Source: Myxococcales bacterium (lineage in GTDB: Bacteria > Myxococcota > UBA727 > JABDBI01). From it: a stretch of DNA of 40,787 nt. Both the position numbers and the translations under genes were made by a program. The stretch is from the NCBI GenBank assembly GCA_023248595.1, contig JAHFEG010000017.1, forward strand, positions 1 through 40,787, given 5' to 3'. Positions 15,670 through 22,342 of this stretch are shown piece after piece. How positions within the stretch are numbered: position 1 is the first letter of the stretch; every line of letters starts with the position of its first letter. The notes below the pieces were generated by a model. The model was not told the DNA's origin. It ran no database searches and saw only the letters and a list, made by a program, of their open reading frames with translations.

Positions 15670-16592
15670 GACAAAATAGGCAACGATCGCGTTTCGCTTT
15701 TTTGCTCATACAAAGTTGTTGCTAAAAATTGGTTTCCCGCCTTAGGGCCCGGTGTACGTTCACGGATATGTTCTGGTCTTTGCTGCCAGACTTCTTGCAC
15801 ATCTTTGTCGAGCAAGTGGCTGGGTTGCACATTTTTCAGAGCATGCAGCATCACTGCGCGAACATCTGGAATGTCTTTTTCCAGCTGCGTCAGCATTCTG
15901 GTCATGCTATCTCGCTTCAAGCCAGCTTGTGAACCGCAAAGATTACAAGGCAAGACAGGGTATTCATTTCTTATCGCATGAGCTGCAATTTCTTTTTCTG
16001 CGCTTTGAATTAAAGGGCGGATCACCTCAAAGCGTTTATCGTCAGTTACATACTTGGCAGGCATAGCCTGAAGTTTTCCAGCATAAAATAAATTCAGCAA
16101 AAATGTCTCGAGTGCATCATCCCGATGATGACCTAAGGCGATTTTATTGCATCCTATTTTTTCAGCGGCTGTGTACAAAATCCCGCGCCGCAATCTAGAG
16201 CACAGGGAACAATAAGTTCCACCAGGTTTGGTTTTATCAATGACCACAGAGTAAGTATCTTGCTGCAAGATTTGAAACGGCATCCCAGAACGTTCCAACC
16301 ATTGTTTCAAAGGTGTACCGTCATAATCGGGTTGAACTTGATCAAGATGCACAGCCGTTATTTGAAAAGGAAACGGTGCCCGCAGTGAAGCCCGCCATAA
16401 AAAATCAGCCATTGTGTAGCTGTCTTTTCCACCTGAGACAGCCACTAAAATATGATCGCCAGCTTTGATTAATTCGAACTCAACAATTGTCTTAATCATG
16501 GAGCGCATCAATTTGCGTGTGCGTTCATTTTTGTGTTCACTGATTGCGAAACCTTGCCAGTGGTTTTCTGTAGGCGCTGATAAATTATCCAT
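15666..16592 (-). CDS. ttcA: tRNA 2-thiocytidine synthetase TtcA
   Basis: ATP-dependent enzyme that thiolates cytidine 32 of certain tRNAs using a 4Fe-4S cluster. The PP-loop SGGKDSYTMADFL is at about residues 54-66. The two CxxC motifs of the TtcA family are CSLCSRL (about residue 130) and CNLCGSQ (about residue 217), with GHHRDDALETFLLNLF between them. At 308 residues it is full length. It converges with the lipoprotein gene and is followed by it with a 4-bp stop overlap. The start ATG at 16592 lacks a strong ribosome binding site. Confidence 0.96.
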   Translation of the reverse strand: MDNLSAPTENHWQGFAISEHKNERTRKLMRSMIKTIVEFELIKAGDHILVAVSGGKDSYTMADFLWRASLRAPFPFQITAVHLDQVQPDYDGTPLKQWLERSGMPFQILQQDTYSVVIDKTKPGGTYCSLCSRLRRGILYTAAEKIGCNKIALGHHRDDALETFLLNLFYAGKLQAMPAKYVTDDKRFEVIRPLIQSAEKEIAAHAIRNEYPVLPCNLCGSQAGLKRDSMTRMLTQLEKDIPDVRAVMLHALKNVQPSHLLDKDVQEVWQQRPEHIRERTPGPKAGNQFLATTLYEQKSETRSLPILS

Positions 16593-16660
16593 GGAGACCG
16601 TATTTTGGTGTTTAATCGCTTTTTAGCAAGGGGTTTAAGGAATAATAACGAATTCTCCTA

Positions 16661-16689
16661 TTGAAAAACTGTCGAATGCTGGTTAAGAA
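16661..16689 (+). promoter_or_regulatory. Possible promoter of the tRNA-His/tRNA-Arg unit
   Basis: TTGAAA at 16661-16666 and TAAGAA at 16684-16689 are 17 bp apart and lie 25 bp before the 5' end of tRNA-His. The -35 is good and the -10 weak. Transcription from here would run through both tRNAs and, as no terminator follows tRNA-Arg, into the HutG-like gene. Confidence 0.3.
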
Positions 16690-16713
16690 AGCAAATCCGA
16701 AAGTGATCTTGAT

Positions 16714-16791
16714 GGTGGGTGTAGCTCAGTCGGTTAGAGCACCAGGATGTGGCCCTGGGGGTCGAGGGTTCGATTCCCTTCACTCACCCCA
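16714..16791 (+). tRNA. tRNA-His (anticodon GTG)
   Basis: A 78-nt cloverleaf with encoded CCA and the diagnostic extra 5' G (16714) opposite C73 of histidine tRNAs. Acceptor GTGGGTG pairs with CACTCAC (one G-T). The anticodon arm CCAGG-ATGTGGC-CCTGG presents GTG, and the T arm is GAGGG-TTCGATT-CCCTT. It lies 18 bp upstream of tRNA-Arg, so both are likely processed from one transcript. Confidence 0.96.
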
Positions 16792-16809
16792 TTTTTTTCC
16801 TTTCCAAAC

Positions 16810-16886
16810 GCGCTCGTAGCTCAGCTGGATAGAGCACCGGACTTCGGTTCCGGGGGTCAGGAGTTCGAATCTTCTCGGGCGCACCA
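16810..16886 (+). tRNA. tRNA-Arg (anticodon TCG), apparent integration site
   Basis: A 77-nt cloverleaf with encoded CCA. Acceptor GCGCTCG pairs with CGGGCGC, and the anticodon arm CCGGA-CTTCGGT-TCCGG presents TCG. The T arm is AGGAG-TTCGAAT-CTTCT. Its 3' third (16856-16886) is repeated twice downstream at 17906-17936 and 19204-19232, the signature of site-specific integration into a tRNA 3' end with the gene itself kept intact. Confidence 0.96.
16856..16886 (+). repeat. att-like direct repeat, copy 1 (inside tRNA-Arg)
   Basis: The last 31 nt of tRNA-Arg, covering the end of the variable region, the whole T arm, the acceptor 3' strand and CCA. It matches copy 2 with one substitution over 31 nt and copy 3 perfectly over the last 29 nt. 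This would be the regenerated attachment site next to the functional tRNA. Confidence 0.85.
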
Positions 16887-16923
16887 TTTATCAGAGACAT
16901 AGTTTCTAAATTTTCGAAAAAAT

Positions 16924-17895
16924 ATGCTGCAGTTGAATTTACATCATTATAGCCCCACTGATCCCCAGGTATGGAAGGGTAGAGTTGATTCTGAAAAAAA
17001 AGAACGCGTTTTTCAATACATGCAATCTCTAGATTTATCAGGCCCCGTTGCGATTCCCCCCAAGGCAATTTGTTTATGTGGATTTAGTGTCGATGAAGGT
17101 GTGCGACGTAATTCAGGGCGACCAGGAGCAAAAGAAGGCCCCGCTGCCATCCGCAAGCAATTGGCAAATCTATGCCTCAATCTCCCCCCGTCAGTTGCCT
17201 TGTTAGACATGGGAGACATCCAATGCCCCGATACCAACCTCGAAGCAGCACAAACCCAATTAGGGGTTTTAGTGCATCGAATTTTGTCTGCAGGCGCTTT
17301 TCCCGTGGTGATGGGTGGTGGCCATGAAACTGCTTTTGGGACTTACCAAGGACTGCATGCCTTTACCGATGAGCCTTTGTCCATTTGTAATTTCGATGCC
17401 CATTTTGATCTGCGGCCTGTGCTAAATGGAAAAGGGACCTCCGGCACACCGTTTACTCAAATTGCCGAAACATGCGCACAAGACCAAAGGGAATTTTTCT
17501 ACACGTGCATTGGGATTCAGCCTTCTTGTAATACAGAAAGTCTATTTGCCCGTTCACGAAGTTATCAAGCGCAGTATTTTTTAGCAGAAGATGTGGCGGC
17601 TAAACCGAAAGAAACCATGTCACAACTACGAACTCGCCTAGATGGCAATCTGTACGTGTCTTTTTGTTTAGACGTTTTGCATGCTAGTCAAGCGCCGGGA
17701 GTGAGTGCTCCGCAGACACTGGGTTTATCTGCCTGGCAGATTTTGCCATTTTTGGATACATGTCTTGCTTCTTCTTCGCTGCTCGCTTTTGATTTGGTCG
17801 AATTGGCACCTTGCTATGATCAACAAGAAATAACCGCAAAGTTTTCTGCCGAAATTATTCGCAAGGTCATTATTGCTCAAAGCCAGAAGCAATAA
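16924..17895 (+). CDS. hutG: Formimidoylglutamase-like ureohydrolase (HutG-like)
   Basis: Arginase-superfamily protein of 323 residues whose motifs fit HutG better than agmatinase: VWKGRVD at 17-22, SVDEGVRRNSGRPGAKEGP at 55-72, APGVSAPQTLGL near 257. HutG hydrolyses formiminoglutamate to glutamate and formamide in histidine catabolism. Metal-site residues are H134 (GGGHE), and D158, H160, D162 (NFDAHFD). However, the usual SxDxD pair reads SFCLD, so C248 replaces the Asp that bridges both manganese ions in arginase; D250 is kept. No other hut gene is nearby. The start lacks a ribosome binding site and lies 37 bp after tRNA-Arg with no terminator between. The gene is flanked by copies 1 and 2 of the tRNA 3' end. 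Substrate is therefore uncertain. Confidence 0.8.
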   Translation: MLQLNLHHYSPTDPQVWKGRVDSEKKERVFQYMQSLDLSGPVAIPPKAICLCGFSVDEGVRRNSGRPGAKEGPAAIRKQLANLCLNLPPSVALLDMGDIQCPDTNLEAAQTQLGVLVHRILSAGAFPVVMGGGHETAFGTYQGLHAFTDEPLSICNFDAHFDLRPVLNGKGTSGTPFTQIAETCAQDQREFFYTCIGIQPSCNTESLFARSRSYQAQYFLAEDVAAKPKETMSQLRTRLDGNLYVSFCLDVLHASQAPGVSAPQTLGLSAWQILPFLDTCLASSSLLAFDLVELAPCYDQQEITAKFSAEIIRKVIIAQSQKQ

Positions 17896-17905
17896 CGCGT
17901 TTCAA

Positions 17906-17936
17906 GTCAGGAGTTCGAATCTTCTCGGGCGCGCCA
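17906..17936 (+). repeat. att-like direct repeat, copy 2
   Basis: A 31-nt copy of the tRNA-Arg 3' end with a single A-to-G change at 17933 (GCACCA becomes GCGCCA). It begins 10 bp after the HutG-like stop codon and has no upstream tRNA half, so it is a displaced fragment. It shares the bases AATT just after CCA with copy 3. Confidence 0.88.
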
Positions 17937-17981
17937 ATTTTTTTAAAGCATTTAAGCGGTTTAGAAATATCGTCCAAAAGC

Positions 17982-18010
17982 TTGACACAACTTTAGATTT
18001 GGCGTACAAA
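17982..18010 (+). promoter_or_regulatory. Strong sigma70-type promoter of the AAA ATPase gene
   Basis: A perfect -35 TTGACA at 17982-17987 and a -10 TACAAA at 18005-18010 are separated by exactly 17 bp, 28 bp before the ATPase start. A 15-bp direct repeat, ACTTTRGATTTGGCG, occurs at 17990-18004 (within the spacer) and 18022-18036 (just before the ATG), differing by one base. The repeats bracket the -10 and could be an operator pair. Confidence 0.65.
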
Positions 18011-18038
18011 AGACTAATAACACTTTGGATTTGGCGCT

Positions 18039-19202
18039 ATGATTCCACGAATACTAAAGCTACCTCTTGATCAGAGCATTCTCCTTTTTGGCCCCAGAGG
18101 GACAGGAAAAAGCACTTTACTGCGAGCCACCTTTGCGAACGAAACGACTCATTGGATAAACTTGCTGGATGCAGAAGATGAGGCGCGCTTTGCCACTAAG
18201 CCGAGCGATCTCATGGCAGTTGTGAGAGCGCTCCCAGAAACAACTACGCATGTCGTGATTGACGAGATTCAGAAAATTCCAAAGCTTCTTGATGTTGTTC
18301 ACGCACTCATTGAAGAAACAGACAAGAAATTTATTTTGACAGGATCAAGCGCGCGCAAGTTAAAACGCGGGGGAGCCAATCTCTTGGCTGGACGAGCGTT
18401 TGTTTACCATCTTTTTCCGCTCACCTTCGTCGAACTCAAAGACCAACTTGATTTACCTGCGCAACTTCAGTTTGGACAGCAGCCAAAAATAGTGGGGCTG
18501 AAAAATGAATCAGAAAAAACGCGTTACCTCATGAGTTATGCCAATACATACCTAAAAGAAGAGATTTTGGCTGAGCAAATCGTAAAGAAGCTAACCCCAT
18601 TCAGGCGTTTTCTAGAGGTCGCGGCACAAAGTAACGGCAAGATTGTCAATTACGCCAATATTGCGAGAGATGCTGGAACAACGGAGGTTACAACCAAGGA
18701 GTATTTTTCGATTCTCGACGATACAATGATCGGATTTTTTCTTGAACCCTTCATTCATTCATTTCGAAAACGATTAAGCCAGAAGCCTAAGTTTTATTTT
18801 TTTGACACCGGTGTCGTCAGAGCCCTCTCGAGAACATTATCAGTACCATTGCTACCCCAAACGAATGCTTTCGGCGATGCTTTCGAACATTTAGTAATCG
18901 TTGAGGCCACACGGTTGGCTTCTTACTTTTTCCCTGAGTTTCGATTTTCTTATATCCATACCAAGGACTACGCAGAAATTGACCTCGTGGTTGAAAGACC
19001 CGGGCAGCCTCTTCTATGTATTGAAATCAAGAGTTCGTCCAGCATTGCCGAAGATGATCTTTCGAAATTCGCTTCATTAGTAAAGGACTTGCCTAACAGT
19101 GAAGCCATTTGCCTTTGCAATGAGCGAACAGCAAAACGATATGGCAATATCACGGTCCTGCCCTGGAAAGACGGACTACGCAAATATTTCACGCCAGATT
19201 GA
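18039..19202 (+). CDS. AAA ATPase with DUF4143 domain
   Basis: A 387-residue protein of the AAA_14/DUF4143 type. The N-terminal ATPase shows Walker A GPRGTGKSTLLRA (about residues 18-30), Walker B THVVIDEIQKIP (about residues 69-80) and sensor FILTGSSARKLKRGGANLLAGRA. The middle has SYANTYLKEEI. The C-terminal DUF4143 part has FGDAFEHLVIVE and EIDLVV followed by CIEIKSSSS, a spacing reminiscent of PD-(D/E)XK nuclease-like folds. The cellular role of this family is not established; it is often scattered and mobile. It has its own promoter, begins 102 bp after repeat copy 2 and stops 1 bp before copy 3, and its 3' end overlaps the convergent miaA by 27 bp. Confidence 0.85.
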   Translation: MIPRILKLPLDQSILLFGPRGTGKSTLLRATFANETTHWINLLDAEDEARFATKPSDLMAVVRALPETTTHVVIDEIQKIPKLLDVVHALIEETDKKFILTGSSARKLKRGGANLLAGRAFVYHLFPLTFVELKDQLDLPAQLQFGQQPKIVGLKNESEKTRYLMSYANTYLKEEILAEQIVKKLTPFRRFLEVAAQSNGKIVNYANIARDAGTTEVTTKEYFSILDDTMIGFFLEPFIHSFRKRLSQKPKFYFFDTGVVRALSRTLSVPLLPQTNAFGDAFEHLVIVEATRLASYFFPEFRFSYIHTKDYAEIDLVVERPGQPLLCIEIKSSSSIAEDDLSKFASLVKDLPNSEAICLCNERTAKRYGNITVLPWKDGLRKYFTPD

Positions 19203-20096
19203 GCAGGAGTTCGAATCTTCTCGGGCGCACCAATTGGAATCTACTCTGCTCCACCAGGTCTCTTTTTTAAACCAAGTCATCTGTCTTCTCGCATATTGTC
19301 GATGTCTAATGGCAGCTTTCATAATCGCTTCATCTTTTCCAAGCACACCATCTGCCCATAAAAGCGCTTCTTCGTATCCCATAGTTTTCAATATTTCTGT
19401 TTTCACGCAGATGCGTTTTCGAAGTGCCAGAGCTTCTTCCACAAGTCCGTTATCGAACATATGTTGCACACGGGCTAAAAGACGATCCCATAGCCATTCT
19501 TTTTCTGGATAAATTAACAACCATTGCGCTTGCACGCGCGGCGTTTGGCTAAAGTGACTTTTTCGAAGTTCGCTTGGTTTTTGTTTGGTCAAATGCCAGA
19601 TTTCTAAAGCACGCAGAATACGGACTTCATCTGTTGCGGCAATTTTCTGTGCTGCTTCGTTATCAATCTCTTTGAGTTGTTCGTATAGATTTTGTAAACC
19701 CAGCTGATCTTTTACTTCTAAAATTTGAGCGCGTATTTTTTCATCGCGTGCAGGAACATCGTTAAGGCCATAGCGAAAAGCACGCAAATAAAGGCCAGTA
19801 CCGCCCACCAAAATTGGAACGCGATTTCTCTTCAAAATTTCAGCGACATACCGATCCGCATCTTGTACAAATTGACCCGCGTCATAAGTCTGATCCGGAT
19901 CGATCTGTGAAAAACCATGGTGTGGAATTTGAGACATGTCTTCAAACGATGGCCCGGCAGTTCCCACAGACATATGCGCGTACACTTGACGACTATCGGC
20001 GCAAATTAATTCCCCGCCGACTTGCCGAGCGATCTGCATCGCCAAGGCGCTTTTACCTGAGGCAGTTGGCCCTGCGATTATGATCGGTGAAACCAT
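19176..20096 (-). CDS. miaA: tRNA dimethylallyltransferase with altered C terminus
   Basis: Transfers the dimethylallyl group to A37 of tRNAs reading codons that begin with U. P-loop AGPTASGKSALAMQIA (about residues 8-23), CADSRQVYAHMSVGTAGP, LVGGTGLYLRA (about residue 97) and the late RQYARRQMTWFKKETWW are present. It overlaps mutL by 19 bp, the conserved mutL-miaA order. The final residues NWCAREDSNSCSIWREIFA are not family sequence: NWCAREDSNS is the antisense of the tRNA-Arg 3' fragment and CSIWREIFA is antisense of the ATPase gene. With the original tRNA sequence the frame would end at a TGA right after NS, giving 297 rather than 306 residues. hfq, the usual next gene, is absent. Confidence 0.94.
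   Translation of the reverse strand: MVSPIIIAGPTASGKSALAMQIARQVGGELICADSRQVYAHMSVGTAGPSFEDMSQIPHHGFSQIDPDQTYDAGQFVQDADRYVAEILKRNRVPILVGGTGLYLRAFRYGLNDVPARDEKIRAQILEVKDQLGLQNLYEQLKEIDNEAAQKIAATDEVRILRALEIWHLTKQKPSELRKSHFSQTPRVQAQWLLIYPEKEWLWDRLLARVQHMFDNGLVEEALALRKRICVKTEILKTMGYEEALLWADGVLGKDEAIMKAAIRHRQYARRQMTWFKKETWWSRVDSNWCAREDSNSCSIWREIFA
19204..19232 (+). repeat. att-like direct repeat, copy 3 (inside miaA 3' end)
   Basis: A perfect 29-nt copy of the tRNA-Arg 3' end, beginning one base after the ATPase stop and lying inside the miaA reading frame on the other strand. Compared with the tRNA, the base just before CAGGAG is G instead of T. On the miaA strand this turns a TGA into TGC. This is the most distal, and so probably the oldest, displaced attachment fragment. 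Confidence 0.9.
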
Positions 20097-21889
20097 CTGG
20101 CTATCTCTCCAAAAGGAATTGCGCGGATAATGGGACGTCCATGAGGACAGTGGGCACCGTAATCAATTTTATCGAGTTGCAAAAGCAAAGCGCGGATTTC
20201 TTCATCTTGCAGCGCCTGCCCTGCTCTTATAGAACTGTGGCATGCAATCTGAGCACATAGGTGATCGGTCAAATCATCGAGCGTATCGGCTCGACCATGG
20301 CTCATGATTTCATGTAACGCATCACGAATCACTTCTTGGCACGACTGTTCCCTAAAATCTGCCGGAATACTTTTAATCAATGCTTGGCGTTCTCCAAATA
20401 CAACGACTTCAAAACCATAACGCATTAAAATTTCGCCATGTTCCAATAACGCTGCCGTTTCCTCCTCGGATACCGACATTTGCAACGGAAACAACAAAGG
20501 CTGACTCTTGATGTCTTTGCTCGCAACCTGATCTTTTAAGCGCTGAAAAACCACACGCTCATGGGCAGCATGTTGGTCCAAAACAATCATGGAATTTTTG
20601 CCTTCAAGCACCAAAAAAGTCTGGTCAACCTGGCCAATCACACGTAAATCTGCATAGTGCAGATTGCCATCTAAACTTGGATGCGAAACAATTTTTTGCG
20701 ATTGTATTTGTGTCGCTCGAAAAGCTGCAGACGAAACGATGTCGCCCATCAAAGAAAACGGAGCTTGCGTCGTTGGCACATAGGATTCTGGCTCAGCCGA
20801 GTCTCGCATCATGAAATCAGCACGCGGCTCATTTTTTTGCAGCACATAAGTTCTTTCGATTTGTTTTTTGACCCACGGTGTCGTTGCCAAAAAATCAGTT
20901 AGCAAGCGAATCACATGGGATTGCACACGAGAAGCATCTGAAAAGCGAACTTCTTTTTTTCTGGGATGCACATTGATATCTACCAGAGCAGGATCCATCT
21001 CAATATTAAGCGCACAAACAGGATGCCGACCGACCTCGAGCAACGTTCGATAAGCCACACGAATCGCCTGAATTAATTGCTTATCTTCCACCGCGCGATG
21101 GTTCACATATAAATGAATGCCACGACTATCTTTTCGTGTCACTAAAGGCGCCACCACATATCCACTAAGTTGCAATAAATCTGTTTTCGCCTCAAACGGA
21201 TATAAATAAGGACGACTCTCTTCGCCTAAAACAGTCACGGCGCGCTCAAATCGGCGCGGATTTTCTAGACCAGATTCTTTAGGCGCTTGGCGAATATCGA
21301 GTTTGACAGCACCATCAACACGCAAACTAAAACCAACATGGGGCTTCGACATGGCAGCGGCACGAATAACGCTTTCAATTAAAGCGGATTCACTGCGAGA
21401 TGTTTTTAAAAATTTTAAGCGTGCAGGCACATTAAAAAACAAATTCTCAACTTCAATGCGCGTACCCAGCGGACTTCCCATTTCTTCAACGGCAACAATT
21501 CTTCCGCCTTCCAAACGAATTTGATTTCCGCATTCATCTTGGCTTTGCCTTGTCAGTAAACGCACTTTAGCAACAGAGGCTATGGAAGCCAGCGCCTCGC
21601 CACGAAAACCAAATGAGTGCAGCCGATGCAAATCTTCTACCTGACGCAATTTGCTGGTCGCATAACGCGAAAAACACAGCACTGCATCATCAGCAGCCAT
21701 ACCAACGCCGTCATCGACAACCACAATTCGAGTAATACCGCCTTCTTCAATGTGTACATCAATCTGCTCGGCCTTGGCGTCGAGGGCATTTTCAATCAAT
21801 TCTTTGACGACCGAATAAGGTCGCTCAATCACTTCACCTGCCGCAATTTGATTGGCAGTGACATCATCTAAAACTTGTATTTGGCCCAT
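20078..21889 (-). CDS. mutL: DNA mismatch repair protein MutL
   Basis: GHKL-type ATPase that links mismatch recognition to strand incision. N-terminal motifs are ENALDAKAEQIDV (about residue 33), VDDGVGMAADD, ATSKL and FGFRGEALASIASVAKV (about residues 93-109), with a TTAF-like segment following. The C-terminal dimerisation domain contains DQHAAHERVVFQ, ACHSSIRAGQAL and YGAHCPHGRPII. The endonuclease motif of MutL proteins from bacteria without MutH is DQHA(x2)E(x4)E; here the last Glu is Gln, while the CPHGRP motif is retained. The product is 603 residues. It is directly upstream of miaA and overlaps it. Confidence 0.96.
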   Translation of the reverse strand: MGQIQVLDDVTANQIAAGEVIERPYSVVKELIENALDAKAEQIDVHIEEGGITRIVVVDDGVGMAADDAVLCFSRYATSKLRQVEDLHRLHSFGFRGEALASIASVAKVRLLTRQSQDECGNQIRLEGGRIVAVEEMGSPLGTRIEVENLFFNVPARLKFLKTSRSESALIESVIRAAAMSKPHVGFSLRVDGAVKLDIRQAPKESGLENPRRFERAVTVLGEESRPYLYPFEAKTDLLQLSGYVVAPLVTRKDSRGIHLYVNHRAVEDKQLIQAIRVAYRTLLEVGRHPVCALNIEMDPALVDINVHPRKKEVRFSDASRVQSHVIRLLTDFLATTPWVKKQIERTYVLQKNEPRADFMMRDSAEPESYVPTTQAPFSLMGDIVSSAAFRATQIQSQKIVSHPSLDGNLHYADLRVIGQVDQTFLVLEGKNSMIVLDQHAAHERVVFQRLKDQVASKDIKSQPLLFPLQMSVSEEETAALLEHGEILMRYGFEVVVFGERQALIKSIPADFREQSCQEVIRDALHEIMSHGRADTLDDLTDHLCAQIACHSSIRAGQALQDEEIRALLLQLDKIDYGAHCPHGRPIIRAIPFGEIARWFHRS

Positions 21890-21910
21890 AAAATAACTCG
21901 AATTTAATAA

Positions 21911-22288
21911 TTAATTTAATAGGGCACAAACTCCTGCAATACATTTGGCTTTTTTCGCACGGCAGCTTGCGTCCTTGCTTAACATTTGCATGCACAGCGT
22001 TTCTGAGCAACCATATGCCCGCGCCTTAGCAACTTTGTTCAAAGCTTTTTTGCTAATAGCCGTCTGCCGGCCACCCTGATGGCAACCACAGCAATCGGCA
22101 GACACCAAAACGCAATCCAAATCGCTCTCGCATTGCTGGTCTTTTTCCGTTATCCACTGCGGCAAAACAGCAGGCACAGTGCTTATCACTTCTTTAGCAA
22201 CAACTTCTGAAGCATGCTGACAGCCCAATAACCCAATGAAACAGGCAAACAAACCAAACAACAGGCCACCAGTGTTTTGACAAAACAT
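21911..22288 (-). CDS. Cysteine-rich lipoprotein
   Basis: A 125-residue protein with a lipoprotein signal peptide ending in LLGC near residue 22, followed by a mature domain with ten cysteines (pattern CESDLDC, DCCGC, YGC, LC, SC, KC, VC) and a Gly-Gly-Arg after the CCGC cluster. The pattern suggests a disulphide-rich, envelope-exposed domain. I chose the ATG at 22288, which has AAGGA 9 bp upstream and puts the signal peptide at the very N terminus; the frame is open 24 bp further upstream. No function can be assigned. It lies between cysS and mutL on the same strand. Confidence 0.7.
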   Translation of the reverse strand: MFCQNTGGLLFGLFACFIGLLGCQHASEVVAKEVISTVPAVLPQWITEKDQQCESDLDCVLVSADCCGCHQGGRQTAISKKALNKVAKARAYGCSETLCMQMLSKDASCRAKKAKCIAGVCALLN

Positions 22289-22342
22289 TATATTTTTTCC
22301 TTGGTGGGCCACAAAATTAACGGCTTTTAAGCCCTAAATAAA

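Noticed and set aside
16784..17068. Minus-strand 94-residue frame with a segment resembling annotated proteins (KIRTPDPRNRSPVLYPAEL)
   Set aside because: It is the antisense translation of tRNA-Arg, a known annotation artefact, and it overlaps tRNA-His/tRNA-Arg and the HutG-like gene.
16924..17895. Calling the ureohydrolase agmatinase or arginase
   Set aside because: The WxGRxD, DEGVRRNxGR and APGVSAP motifs point to the HutG branch, although the unusual Cys leaves the substrate open.
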